64,000 nucleotides of DNA from Paratinospora sagittata. Lineage: Eukaryota > Streptophyta > Magnoliopsida > Ranunculales > Menispermaceae. Positions within the stretch are counted from its first letter, which is position 1; each line of letters starts with the position of its first letter. Both the position numbers and the translations under genes were made by a program. Of the stretch, positions 35,698 to 48,490 are shown piece by piece. The stretch is taken from positions 25,312,288 to 25,376,287 of the forward strand of contig CM069605.1 of assembly GCA_035771175.1 (NCBI GenBank). Direction: 5' to 3'. Below the pieces are notes generated by a model. The model was not told the DNA's origin. It saw nothing but the letters and a program-made list of their open reading frames with translations, and made no database searches.

Positions 35698-35992
35698 TGA
35701 TATGGATTTTGTAACCACTAAATTAGTGATGGATTTAACTATGGAACCAATGAATTTAACTTTATAACCATTGGATTTATTAATAGGTTGTAAATTAATT
35801 TAATATATCAATTATGGATAAGAGCCCATATAAAGGGGTGCTTGTAAACAATGTACACAAGATATACACAAATCTAGCACAAGTCTAGATCATTATGAGA
35901 ATAAAATCTCTCCCCCATTTCTCTATTTCTTCTCTCAAACATCACTCCTTTTATTTGTTTATTTGTAAAAGTTCTTCTTTCATTTTACAACA
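35698..35992 (+). repeat. Short Ty1-copia LTR (Ale-type) with following PBS
   Basis: A 295-bp TG...CA unit (TGATATGGAT to TTTTACAACA) with a TATA-like CCATATAAAGG near 35829-35839. It is directly followed by CGTTATCAACACAAAAAGC, the same PBS type as at 13139. The internal region ends after about 200 bp, where antisense copia RT begins, so this is a truncated element or a solo 5' end. I could not find a matching duplication. Confidence 0.65.
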
Positions 35993-36209
35993 CGTTATCA
36001 ACACAAAAAGCTCTTGAAAATGAAAGAAATTGTTTGTCTAAATGGAAATTAAGGTATATTGGTGGTAAGATTGCGTATTTTATTCTTTTATTTGATATTG
36101 AGTTATTTTACATTGTCAAAATATATGTATATATTATTTTATATTTTGTTCATAGCCTCAGGTTATGCAGAGAAATAAGTATCAAAGTAATATAGACCTT
36201 ATCGTTGTC

Positions 36210-36318
36210 TATAATCTTTCAATACAAGTCTCGCCTTATATTTATTAATTGATCAATCTGCTTTCAGTTTTTTCTTGAAAATCCATTTGGAACCTAGTGG
36301 TTTACAACCAGGAGGAAT
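36210..36318 (-). pseudogene. Tork-like copia reverse transcriptase N-terminal fragment
   Basis: On the minus strand: PPGCKPLGSKWIFKKKLKAD, then INKYKARLV, the conserved start of the copia RT domain, with one in-frame stop. It continues, across the SIRE-like insertion, from the sequence at 51257. Everything downstream (rest of RT, RNase H) is lost on the left. Confidence 0.85.
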
Positions 36319-38109
36319 TGTTGATGTAACTACTCACACCAAAATTTGTTTTGATGATTACAAACAACATACTTGTGATAACTAATCTATTTGACGTAGT
36401 TGTTTCAGTGCTAACTAGATACATCAAATGGATTCAACTGCATTGTCAAAGCATGTGGAAGGAACAACACTTTACGAAGATTCAAGAGCTTTATGGTTGT
36501 ATTTCTTTATTAGAATCTTAGCATTCTAGAGTAACATTTACTTGTTCCAACCACATGATTTGCATCTTTTCAAAAATCATTCATATAGTTTATCATTCTC
36601 ATGCATATACATTATGATATAATTAATCATGCATGTACATATATTAGTCTAATAATTATGTTATCACTTAGTTATAATTGTTTATCATACATATATTGAT
36701 CAGTGTTCAACATGCATTCGTCTTGTCAACTTTGCATGGTTTTATCGTTTCATGTGTATTATACTTATTGCTTTGATCATTGGTTTAATCAATAGAATCA
36801 CTCATGTTTAACTGTGTTAATTATACCTTAATCGTGTCAAAAATGTTTTAAAATGTTTTAAAATGTTTTTGAAAATGTATAAAACCTAATATGATAAAAA
36901 AAAAATTGAGTTTCTTTCACTTCTTAGTGCAGGAACGCGCTCCTGAGCTTTTTCCTGAGACTTAGTGATTTTTTATCAGGGTTTAAGGAACGCGCTCCTA
37001 TGGCTTTTTTCGAGACTCATAATTTTTCTAATAAGGGAAAAGGAACGGGATCCTTTAAGAAGGAACGCGCTCCTGTTGCAAAGGAAAAAATAGGAAAAAC
37101 TTTAAGAGTTAGTGGTTCTTGTTGAAGGAACTCGTTCCTATGCCCAATGAACATATTGAGGAACGCGCTCCTTGATTGGAGAAAAATCTGAGATTTTTCA
37201 GATTTCAAACCAAAAACGCGTTGTTGTGTTAAGGAACGCGTTCTTGTGCCTTGGTGTGGTGTTTATCTATAAATACCACATTTGCTCATTTGAAGAGCAA
37301 CTTTTGGAAAACTGAGAGAACTTGTGCATTTTTCTTGTTAGTCTTTATACAAGCAAACAACAAGTTCTTGAGTGATTTAAACATTCTTTCAAAGCAAAAG
37401 TTCAACAATATTTGATCTATTGATCCAATCTTTCGAATATTTCTCCACATCTTCCTAAACCTTGAGAAACTTAGGAGTTTCTCTTGTGCAAGTGTTCAAG
37501 ACGATTTGAGTGCTATATACATCTTCTATTGAGTCTTGATTGTGATTTTTCTTATCCAACTTCTCACAAGAAGAATCTTGGAGCTTCAACCTTACCTAGT
37601 GGGGTATACGTTTCTATATATAGATTCTTGTGATATTGGTTTATGCAAATTAGTTTTGTGCCTATATTTCATCTTTAAAACAGATTTTGTGTTGATTGTG
37701 TTTGTGAGACCCTATCTTGATCTTCATAACAAAATACCTTGTTTAGTGGTTTCATAAATAGTTTGAGATATCAATTCATATGTTAACATCATATTATATT
37801 GAATCAAAATTTTTGATCATACTTGATTTGTTTGATTCTTGCTCTTAATCACACATTCATTTAAAATCATCATGTTTTGATCATAATGGTATATTGATTC
37901 TCGAGTTTTAAGCTTATCGTTGTTTAGAATCAATATCTTGATTGTTGTGCATATTCGATTCATTGTTTTACATCACATCTATTTGAATCGATTGCATTAG
38001 AAAAAAAACCTATTTCAACACTTTGCATCATTTAAAATCATAGTGGTTGAAATAGTATTGTTGACTCATTCAAAATTGTAAGCTTATATTTAAAATTGTA
38101 AGCTTATAT
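36319..38109 (+). repeat. Left arm of a 3.5-kb inverted repeat (SIRE-like LTR, plus orientation)
   Basis: It matches 48969-50750, the first ~1.78 kb of the element's 3' LTR. It carries repeats of AGGAACGCGCTCCT type at 36930-37240 and a TATA box TCTATAAATACC at 37266-37277. The last ~500 bp of the LTR are missing here: at about 38109 the sequence turns back on itself. Confidence 0.88.
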
Positions 38110-38111
38110 TT

Positions 38112-39830
38112 AAGCTTACAATTTGAATGAGTCAACAATACTATTCCAACCACTATGATTTTAAATGATGCAAAGTGTTGAAATATGTTTTTTTTCTAAT
38201 GCAATCGATTCAAATAGATGTGATGTAAAACAATGAATCGAATATGCACAACAATCAATATATTGATTATAAACAACGATAAGTTTAAAGATCGAGAATC
38301 AATATACCAAGATGATCAAAACTTGATGATTTTAAATGGATGTGTGATTAAGATCAAGAATCAAACAAATTAAGTATGATCAAAAACTTCGATTCAATAT
38401 AATATGATGTTAACATATGAATTGATATCTCAAACTATTTATGAAACCACTAAACAAGGTATTTTGTTATGAAGATCAAGATAGGGTTTCACAAACGCAA
38501 TTAACACAAAATCAGTTTTAAAGATGATAATATAAGTAAAAATTGATTTGCATAAACCAAAATCACAAGAAACTAGTTGTAGAAATGTATACCCCACTAA
38601 GTAAGGTTGAAGCTCCAAGATTCTTCTTGTGTGAAGTTGGATGATAGAAATCACGATTGAGACTCAATACATGACGTAGAAAACACTTGAATCGTCTTGA
38701 ACTCTTGCACAAGAGAAACTGTCCAAGTTTCTCAAGGTTTAGAAAGATGTGGAGAAATATTTTGAAGATTGGATCGATAGATCAAATATTGTTGAACTTT
38801 TGCTTTCAAAGAATGTTTAAATCACTCAAGAACTTGTTGTTTGCTTGTATAAAGACTAACACGAAAACTGCACAAGTTCTCTAGATTTTTGTAAAAGTTG
38901 CTCTTCAAATGAGCAAGTATGGTATTTATAGATAAACACCACACCGAGGCACAAGACGCGTTCCTTAACACAGGAGCACATTTCTGGTTTGAAATACGAA
39001 AAAGTTCAGATTTCCCTCCAATTAAGGAGCGTGTTCCCTACTTAAGGAGCATTTTCCTCAATATGTCCGTTGGGCATAAGAACGAGTTTCTTCAACAAGA
39101 ACTACTGACTCTTAAAGTTTTTCCTATTTTACCCTTGGCAACAGGAGCGTGTTCTTTTTCCCTGATCAGAAAAATTGTGAGTCTCAGAAAAAACTATAGG
39201 AGTGTGTTCGTTAAACCCTGATAAAAAATCACTGAGTCTTGGGAAAAAGCTCAGGAGCGTGTTCTTTTACTGACACGTGAAAAAAACTCAATTTTTTTTT
39301 ATCATTATAGGTTTAGGACATTGTCAAGAACATAGACTAACATTTTAAAATATTTTGACACGATTAAGGTATAATTAAAACAGTTAAACATGAGTGATTC
39401 GATTGATTAAACCAATGATTAAAGCAATAAGTATAATACACATGAAACGATAAAACCATGCAAAGTTGACAAGGTGAATGCATGTTAAACATTGATCAAT
39501 ACATGTATGATAAACAATTATGACTAAGTGATAGCATAATTATTAAACTAAAATATGTGCATGCATGAGAATAATAAACTATATGAATGATTTTAAAAAG
39601 ATGCAAATCATGTGTGGTTGGAATAAGTAAATGTTACTCTACAACACTAAGATTTTAATAAAGTAATACAACCATGAAGCTCTTGAATCTTCGTAAGGTG
39701 TTGTTCCTTCCACATGCTTTGACAGTGTAGTTGAATCCATTTGATATATCTAGTTAGCATTGAAACAACTACATCAAAGACATTAGTACCGTGATGATAT
39801 TGTTTGTATGCATCAAAACACTTAGAAGAG
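38112..39830 (-). repeat. Right arm of the inverted repeat (same LTR, minus orientation)
   Basis: Reverse-complement match of the left arm throughout, including the TATA box (GGTATTTATAGATA, near 38920-38935) and decayed palindromic motifs. It is more diverged than a fresh duplication would be, with many transitions (CGCG motifs turned to CGTG). It is followed by ATTGGGCCAACA and the PBS. Confidence 0.85.
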
Positions 39831-39876
39831 TACTAAGTGGAAAACCACTTAGATCAATAAATATTGGGCCAACAAG

Positions 39877-39891
39877 TGGTATTAAAGCGAG
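39877..39891 (+). promoter_or_regulatory. PBS of the SIRE-like element (decayed)
   Basis: TGGTATTAAAGCGAG differs from TGGTATCAGAGC by two transitions. It lies two bases after the LTR-type end GGGCCAACA. Confidence 0.75.
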
Positions 39892-39931
39892 TTTTTGCAC
39901 TCAAAGTTATCTAACAATTTCTTTGAGTAAG

Positions 39932-41095
39932 ATGACAGGACAATGCTCAACTAGCTATCAAATAGACAATAGCAAATACACCAACAGACCATCATTGTTT
40001 AGAAAAGAAAATTTTCATGAGTGGAAGATTCTCATGAAAACATTTATGAGATCACAAGATGTCGTTCTTTGGGAAATGGTGGAAAATGGCTATACTCTTC
40101 CTGACAAGCCCACTGAGCTTTGGACAACTCAAGAAAGAGAAGAGTATCGTCTAAGTTCCAGGGCGGTGTATGCCTTATTTTGTAGTCTCCCAGATAACGA
40201 GTTAGACCAAGTCAGTGAATGTGAGACTGCAAAAGAAACATGAGAATTGCTTCATTTGGTTCACTGTGAGCCACTTGATAACAAAAAATCAAGGCTCAGG
40301 GATGCAGATAAAAGATTTGAAGATTTCAATATTCCTGAAAATGAACCAATTGAAGAGGTGTGTTCCAGATTCAGATTTATTCTTGAAGACTTAAAAGGAT
40401 CTGAATCAAGAGATACCATATGAGATTAGCATCGTATGCTTTGCTGACAAACTTCCGAGTTATTGGGCTGAAAAACTTACAAGCACAGCAAAAGTGTTTA
40501 ATCCATGGGAGTTCACCTTGGAAGAGTTTTGCAACTTACTAAAATCTATAGAAGCCAAGGATGATACAACAGTAAGAACTAAAGTGCTTAAAAGATCGCT
40601 TGAAAATTTCAAGTTCTCACATGAGGAAATAGTTGATGAGGGACTTAATAGGTTGATAGAATTAGCAAGTGATTTGCAAAGTTATAGAATAACCTATCCT
40701 CATAAAATATTGGTTAAGTATTTCTTAGAGGGTTTCCCAGACAAATGGAAGTACAAAGTGGACTTTATTGAGATGTTTGACGATCCGTTTAACAATAGCT
40801 TTGAGAGAATTCTTTATGTGTTAAGCAGACTCAAAACCACCTCAGAAGAAAGTGAACCTTCATCCGAAAGAAGAGAAATGCTTGCCAACTTACCAAGTGA
40901 TGATGACAGAAATAGAATGGATGACAGCGAAACATCATCATTGGTAAATGATCAATACGATGAAGAAGAACAAGTTGAGGATGACCAATCACTAAGTTCC
41001 ATATCTAGTGGTTCACTCATTTACACCTCAACTGATGAAGACAAAGATCTGAATATTCAAATTAGCATTCGAAGGTTTTCAAAAATTCTAAGATG
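39932..41095 (+). pseudogene. SIRE-like gag, broken
   Basis: From the ATG at 39932: MTGQCSTSYQIDN, then the conserved FRKENFHEWKILMKTFMRSQDVVLWEMVENGY segment of copia gag. A TGA in a Trp-type position (near 40241) interrupts the motif KET-ELLHLVH. The frame continues to about 40420, where a shift moves it to the frame of 40494-41095 (WEFTLEEFCNLLKSIEAKDD, then a second gag-like unit with FLEGFPDKWKYKVDFIE, then an acidic Ser/Asp/Glu tail). Gag would assemble the particle. The zinc knuckle and all of pol are absent. Confidence 0.8.
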
Positions 41096-42271
41096 AAAAA
41101 TGTGGATTAGGAAACTACTTGGATGCAACAAAGACTCAAACAACACAATTGATGATCAAAATGCAAATTTGGAGGTTCCTTGAAGTGCTTCATGATCGGT
41201 CTTCTCTTGTGGGTAACACTTCTATTTAAATTCAAATATTTATATTGTGTTATTCCACAAATGGTCTGAACATATCCTCTTAAACATAAATTAATTGTGT
41301 ATTAAGAGATATGTCTATGTTGAAGCATCTAATATTCATTTAAGCATGATACTTGTCATATCATTTTTATTGCATACATCATGTTATTGATGAGTGCTAT
41401 ATACTTAAGGGATGAATGAGTTGGATAAACTTTTCATGTCATACTATGCCTAATTATAATATTTGTATGATTTTGAAAATATCTTAGGTTTAATTAAAAA
41501 GATTATCATATCCTTTTGCCTATGCTTCAAACTTAATTGATTTGATCAAGTTAGGAATTATGTATATTTTGATCATTGATTGAGATATGTAATGTGTACT
41601 TGTGTATCTTGTGAGCTTGCTAGAATTGATTATCATATATTCACAGGGAGAATTTTCATCTATATTAAATGAATCATGTGTCTCAAATTTTTATGTGTAT
41701 TATTCCATTTAATATTGAACTACGTTATTGAGTATTGATACTTAATTGATATTATGATATTTGCTCAATTTGAATGGATGTATGTATATTTGAACTTAAT
41801 ATATTCTATTACTTCCAATGTGTTCATGTGAATGTGTGTATGATTATTTTATGATCACTTGAATACATTATCTATGATAATCTTGCATGTATTATTTCCA
41901 ATAATGATGCATGATTCATTAATGTTAATCTTGTATGAATTATTGTTGATGTACATGTGTGTGTGTGTGTGTGTTAATTTGGAGTGAATGATCTTGATTA
42001 TAGTGTTTTTATTATTTTGATGTGTGTATCATTTACTTAGAAATGACCAAAACTTTTCTTGAATAATCATAAATTATCAACTTAATCAAAGTGGAAATCA
42101 AGAAAATCAAAATTAAAGTGTTTAAATGTTTTGTGTTCTTAAGGAACACACTCCTACAAAGAAGAATGTGCTCCTTTGCATGAACACCAGAAGGTGTTCT
42201 ATAGAGAACATAGGAACGCGCTCCTCTTAAGAGAAACATGTTCCCTAAGTTTGATAACAAATCAGTCAAGC
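41096..42271 (+). other. Non-coding internal region of the SIRE-like element
   Basis: AT-rich, no frame. It contains a (GT)n run near 41957-41974 and, at 42137-42240, several GGAACACACTCCT/AGGAACGCGCTCCT words like those in the LTR U3. Confidence 0.45.
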
Positions 42272-42276
42272 AAACC

Positions 42277-45200
42277 TGTTGCGACCCCTCTCCGAGAGAC
42301 ATCACGACCACCACAATACCCCAGATAATGCCACTACACGACAAAACTTGAAGCACTGATCTACGCAAAAAATACCTAACCAAAACCTGATAAACACAAC
42401 ATATAACCTGTATATGACAATTATAATTAAACTAAAATCGAAATCCATCATTCAAAACCAAATCAGATCAAATTCATCACTAATTACATGGTTCAATATC
42501 TACAAATATATCCATATGAAACTCAACCAAGAGTCCATCATCCCAAGGAAGTCATATACAATTCACATACAGTTTATGTGTTACATACATATATACTGTG
42601 ATAGTTATATACAAGTTTCAAAGCACAAAAAAATAAAAACTGTACCCAAGTCCCCAAAAATACAAAACCTACATCCAAAAGTAGAAGAGAGGCCACTCGC
42701 ATGTTAAGCCTTGCCTTTTTCTTTCGGATTTGAACCGGAGAAAAGTAGGGTAAAATGGGGTGAGCTCAACTAGCTCAGTGAATACTTCTCATAGTAATCT
42801 CCACATATGCATTTATATAAAACATGTATGCCATTGGAAAAACACATTTATAAACCTAATGCATCAAGGAAATCATAATATATATGGTTCCAACTAAACA
42901 TATGATTTATGCATCATTTTCATAAAAGTATGCAAACGCTTCCATGAGGTCATAACATGATAACATTGCCTACACTTCCCCCATTTGCGCTATAGGGTAC
43001 AGGTCAACATGTTATCCAACACTAATCCTCCTACCCTTTCATTCCCTAGTGATTCCGAAAGTCCTTTCCATAGAGTACCAATTAACTAAAAACTTGATGT
43101 GTGCAAACCGCAAGTGTACGGTGTCAAGTTATAATATAAAATCGATGAGATATCAAGTTGTCATCCTCTAGGATTGACACTCACACTAAATATAGTTTCA
43201 CTAACCCTAACTTTATTTTGAAAATCAAAGTTGAATGATTAATAAACTAAAAACAACAATTAAACAAGAAATATATAAAAATAGAAAATTATGGGAATTT
43301 GGATGAAAATCAATATGGCAAAATGTCTAGAGGTTCAATCTCTCCTCACTATCAACTATGCCTAGAAATATGCAATATTCATCAATTTGAGTTATAGTTT
43401 ATAAGCCAAAATCCTGAGATTTCTAATACCCTCTCTCGAGTGCCGCATTAGAGCACATTCTTAGGAAATTAAGTTCAATCTATCAATAAAACCCAAAAAT
43501 TCATTAAGTTTTATGATTTTCCCTAAGACTTCATAAAACTCCATAAATCTATCGATTCTATGGTCGTTTCATGTTATGCTTATCTATTCTAACCCAGAAA
43601 ACCCTCTATCTAGTGCTGCCTTCCATGTTTAGAATCAATCAATCCGTGATCAAGGGATCAATAGCATTGAGAGTAGAAAAACATAAATAAACAAACAACT
43701 CTATTAATGAATAATCAAAAGTTTAAGAACATGACATAGTTTCTAGTTTGGATTGATTTACACCTCTAGATAGAGGATTTAGTTCATGAATAAAGACATT
43801 AAAGCATGAAATAATATGATGAACATGAATCTAAAACTAGGAAAACCAAGTAGAAGGAAGGAAAAGTGTTGGAGGTTCTTCAATAGTCTTCAATCTTGCT
43901 CTTCTCGGCTTCAAACCCTAGCCGTCTTCCTTGCTCTCTCTTCTTTTCTCTATGATCCTTCTCTCCTCCTCTTAAAACCCTAAACCATGGTCTTTATATA
44001 GCTACAAGTCCATAGGAAGTCGTTCAAGAAGTGTCCAAGTCGAACTAGGAAAGTTCGCAACAAAATTAGAAAGTTTCTATTTTGACTCACACATTCACTT
44101 TCTTTCTTGCTATTTTTCTTCTTTTTATACACTCCAAATCAACCTAAAAACCATTTCATATTATATTATTTCAAGTAAAGAATCCGTAGAAACAAACCAC
44201 ATCCAATTCGGAGTTAAGTTGAGAAAGTTATGGTCAAAATACAAAAGTCGAGCATAATCAAATTTCCTGGCTGCCGCGGTGCCCATTCCTAGCGTCGTGG
44301 CGCCCAGTTACGGGTTTTTACACCTGTTCTTCCTGATTTTCCTGAAATGGATAAAATTCGCATTCATTGATCAATTTCAAGCCATATATGCCTAATTGCA
44401 TAACCACGACTAAACATGATCAATTATACAAATCCTACTAAATTCCCAATATTTACCAATTCCTAGCTTAAGTCCCAACATATCCAACTTAGGCCAATTC
44501 ATCAATCACCATCATAGTCTATGTAGGAATACTACATAGCCCCACAATTCATGATTCAACCCCTATGCATCCATCATGCCTAATTTCATGCTCATATAAT
44601 GACTAGGCCTAGCCCAACATAAGTCAATTTCATTCCATCCCATGCTCAATTTAGCATAATCTAGCTCAATTTAGGCTCAATTAACTAATTTCTATCTCAA
44701 TTAAACACATTCAAATCCATTGGACCAAAAGCCCCAAATTGGGCAAAAATCTCTACAATGAGACATAGGACAATTGTACTAATCACCCTTCCACATCATG
44801 AGAAACCATCAATTAACACTACCAATGGTTCAAGCATGTCTATTTATGCAACGTAAGTCACATGCACTCCAAATGGAAAGCTATAGGTCACATTTTAAGA
44901 GTTAGGTCAAATCCAAAGAACACCATCTAATCTCAAATAAAAATTGGTGCAAAAGCCACCAATGTGTTCTACAATACTCTAGAATCCCCTTTCCAAGACA
45001 TGCACCTCGTTTCCAACAGTTCTCATTGAAACCCTAACCCCTTGCACCACCAAAAACGTGGTCAAGTGTCTGGAAAACATATATTGGGCATAGATCTAGG
45101 TCTAAGAGACATATCCATACCATTTCCAAGCTATTTTGGGTACATACAAACAAAATCCTAACTTAGGTCAACCCAAAACCGTGAGCTATAGAGAAAACTA

Positions 45201-45821
45201 CACCATTAGAAAGCTTGCTCTCACCTTTAATGGTGTTTTCATGGAAAGAAATGGAGAAAAACACTTACTTTGGGTTGATTTGGTGAAGAAACCCCCTTTG
45301 GAAGCCTAGGTTTTCCTCTTCCCTTTCTCTCCTTCATTCTTGGTCCAAATGAGGAAGAAATAAGGTTTCCTCTCCTTTATTCTGCGTGCATTGGGCCATA
45401 TTTCCCTTTAAAAAACTGCCTACATTTGTGAGGAGCGCACTTCTCAAACCCAGCAGTGCGTTTCTAATTTTTTTTGAGTTAATTTTGCTCTCTGTCTGCG
45501 CAAAGAGCGCACTTTTCCCAGCAGGAGCGCTCTTCTCTCCTGCCCAGCACACTCAATCTAGAATTTTTCGTTACGCGCTCAATATACGTCAGAATTTCGT
45601 GTATAATAGGTCAATTTCTATGTAAAAACACGTTCTGGACTCCTTTTTAATATCCCCAAGTCCATTTGAGACATTCCTCATAAAGTTGTAAATGAATCAA
45701 CATAAAATTACATAGTCTACAAACAAAATACGAGTATAATACACATCCAATACGTACAAAAACATCTAGAGTTGGACATTCTACGTCACCATGACATCAT
45801 ATGAGAATGTGGGTCGTTACG
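42277..45821 (-). mobile_element. Solo LTR (Tekay-like), minus strand, split by an Athila-like LTR
   Basis: Perfect AAACC duplications (42272-42276 and 45822-45826). On the minus strand it starts -GTAACGACCC (first base C, so TG has mutated to CG) and ends GGTCGCAACA. Without the inserted piece at about 43095-44335 it is about 2.3 kb. Near its start it has AGGAGCGC/GAGCGC repeats (45430-45545), and near its end a GAGC...GAGCTC stem-loop (42762-42776). Confidence 0.85.
43095..44335 (-). mobile_element. Athila-like LTR nested in the solo LTR
   Basis: Plus-strand text TGTGCAAACCGCAAGTGTACGG, followed by TGTCAAGTTATAATAT and TCATCCTC, is the PBS-proximal LTR end typical of Athila-type elements, also present at 57908. 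Later blocks (CCCTCTCTCGAGTG, CAAGTCCATAGGAAG) match that copy. The right boundary is approximate and I found no clear duplication. Confidence 0.6.
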
Positions 45822-45826
45822 AAACC

Positions 45827-46210
45827 CGAGAGTCATTCTCTCTTATCCTCTCCGCTATTTTCTTCTCTCTCTCTCACCCAATTTTCTTACCTTGTGTTTA
45901 TAGTGTTTTGATTGTTCTAAATTCATTTCCCATCACTTCAACCACCAAATTCATCATTTTCATTGCCAAAAACACATCAAAATCCATTCATTTTTCATCG
46001 TAACTGCTATCTTTTACTGTTTTCACGTTTTCAATTTCGTATTTCTCCCTCATTTTTCAATGGAAATTCAAGTTTCATAGCTTATTTTTCTCATCCCCAT
46101 TCCGTCCTCGACTCTTCACCTTCGTTTCGACTCGTTTTGTCTCCATTTTCACTACATTTTCAATCAAAACACTTGTGGTATCTTTGTTTGCACATGTAGT
46201 GTTTGACAAA
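45827..46210 (+). other. Spacer before the env-like ORF
   Basis: A T/C-rich stretch (TTCTCTCTCTCTC) without frames, as often found before the third ORF of SIRE-like elements. It ends at GACAAAATG. Confidence 0.4.
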
Positions 46211-48490
46211 ATGCCCCCAAGAAAAACAACCGTTTCAAAACGTCGATTGGAGATCGGTGAATCCTCCACACCTGTACCCAGGCCTACACAGGGACGTGTA
46301 GAGGTTGGGGAGTCCTCCACATCCACTCTACTTTCCACGAGGTGACCCTGTGCCTCACGACCACCTCCTCGCGAGCCCTCACCTTCATTACCATCATCTT
46401 TATCCTCATCGAATGATGATGTCACACTTTTAGCACCTGCGGCTTCACCCACATCACGACCTCCATTTCTAGGCGTTGTCGTTCGACCCTTCAACACTCG
46501 ACGGCTCTCTCCGAGCTTCCGAGTAGATTTTGGCGACTTCACGAGGATACATATGCCTTTTTTCACCACTTTACTAAGATAAGATGGGAGCAGTTCCTTT
46601 CTCATGGCGATACTATTTATACTGAGTTTGTCAAGACCCCTTTCACAATCCCCTAGGGAATCCAGACCGACACAGTACCGAGATGCCTCTGCAACCCCTG
46701 CCAGAATATCGAGGTAAACCTCGGATCTCTATTTGATACAATCGATACTGGTACTCCATTTAATCTAACAATCTAACGTACATACAACCGGCTCAGTCTG
46801 TCTACAGGTATTAGAGGATATGCTCAGATAATGTATTTTAGAATATGGTGGGAAGTGGGAAGAGTATATACATCTGTGTGAATTTGCATATAATAACAGT
46901 TATTAGTCTAGTATCTGCATGGCTCCTTTTGAGGCATTATATGGGAGGCCATGTAGATCACTAGTTTGTTGGACTGAGGTAGGGGATACTACTTTGATCG
47001 GTCTCGTTTTTACTTTGGGCTTATTCTTGTTCTTGGAGATAACCCTCTTTATTATTGCTCCAGGATTCTGGGTATCAATATAGATATATCTCCATCCATT
47101 GTGGATGAGATATTTGGTTTTTCCTCTGCTAATCTTACTTATTCCTACTCTGGGGAGGATGACGAGATGGTATTTCCTAACTACGGTCAGATCATTGCTT
47201 TGAGGATCATGTCAGTAGTGGAGCCTGGTCATGGGGTGTTGACAGTGTCCAACACCATCTTCGGACTACGGCTCAAGATCTTCCACAACATCATCTCGAG
47301 GGTTATCATTCCTCGACTGAGCTTGTGCATGAAGGTAAAGCCTCTCTAGGCCTTTTTGCTTTGGTGCATGCACAGTCGCACCAGTATTCGCCTGTCCCAC
47401 ATTATCGTTAATCACATCACCGAGACATGACATTTCAATAGGGTACTGCCTTACGACGCTTTAGTGATATTGCTCGCTAAGTGAGCAGGAGTTGGTTTTA
47501 CGAGTTTCAGGGTTTCGACGAAGCCAAACAAGAAAAAATTTATTGGAGAGAACACTATCCAATCACTCGGATATCAGTGGGTAGGACGCATCCGGGATTG
47601 GGTGAATATTTCCAGGAGACGTCAGGGCAAGGGCACCAGATTCATTTTCGTTTGATCCTCAAACAGAGCAACCAGAGCCTGACACAGAGGAAGCAGGGGG
47701 CGCACCTCCAGTAGCTCATTCGCGTGGACGAGAAGTAACACCAGTCTAGCCCCAGGCTGTGGCACCCTCTGGACGTGCCCGTGGTAGAGCGAGATTCTCA
47801 GATACCGGTGCTTCATCTTCATGCACCACGCCACAATTAGATGTACCAGGCCCCTCCTCTTCAGCTCCTTTAGATCCAGTTCTACAGATGCTGACGGAGA
47901 TACGAGACCAGCAGCAGATATTGCTTACTTCTTTCTCTGCCATGGAGAAGAAGTACGATGATCTGGCCTGAGTTGTCCATGCTCATAGAGTCTTGCTTTT
48001 GATTCGACTCAATCGATCTACAATTGACAAGACTCATGGGTTTAGCTTCAGTCAGGAAGATATCTTTGGCGACAGAGAACAACCTGCACCATTACCGAGC
48101 TTTCATCGGCCTGCTTTGCCTATTCGTCCCGCTTAAGCTTCTGATACCTTCTCCAGTAGCCACTGCCTTAGCTCTGATCCCTTTATCGGCAGCACCTCCG
48201 AGGATTCCCACTCCCAGGTTGCATCCTTTATTCGCTTTCGCATACTCATCTCTGGGTTTAGTGCTTTCACTTCCACACATTTCTCCACCATCTCCGGGCC
48301 GTGACTAAGTTATTCATTCTGGCTCCTTATCTGCTACCTCATCTACTGCTACCAGTGTTATACCTGATGCAGATGCTGGTACCACCCCCACGAAGGATGA
48401 TGCCCCGACATCACCAGATATATTCGTCAGGTTAGGATCTCTTGGTCTTCGATCGTCACCTCCGTCATAGGCACACCTGTTTTTTTTATG
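46211..48490 (+). pseudogene. SIRE-like env-like / accessory ORF, degraded
   Basis: It starts MPPRKTTVSKRRLEIGESST at 46211, a Lys/Arg then Ser/Pro-rich N-terminus. After several stops, a domain near 47060-47440 reads GINIDISPSIVDEIFGFSS ... YGQIIALRIMSVVEPGHGVL ... IFHNIISRVIIPR, similar in style to the plant-transposon-protein domain of retroelement accessory ORFs. A helical, Gln-rich tail follows near 47860-47960 (LQMLTEIRDQQQILLTSFSAMEKKY). Position between pol and the 3' LTR is where SIRE-type elements carry an env-like ORF. No transmembrane segment is evident and the frame is broken repeatedly. Confidence 0.55.
46795..47000 (+). pseudogene. Ty3-gypsy integrase fragment
   Basis: It reads VLEDMLR, then [16 protein letters not shown] with a stop, then [14 protein letters not shown] and VCWTEVGD. 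This is the C-terminal integrase core of gypsy elements and aligns with residues 1326-1388 of the intact gag-pol at 28145-32863. Gypsy sequence inside a copia env-like region means a patch inserted by recombination or a truncated insertion. Confidence 0.85.

Noticed and set aside
45334..45625. Frames around AGGAGCGC repeats (both strands)
   Set aside because: They fall in the U3 part of a minus-strand solo LTR; repeats explain them.
46075..46605. 176-codon minus-strand frame opposite the env-like ORF
   Set aside because: Mirror of the Ser/Pro-rich sense frame. The composition explains its openness and no motif is present.
46211..48490. True envelope (env) gene
   Set aside because: No signal peptide, transmembrane segment or fusion-like motif is visible; env-like is kept only as the positional name.
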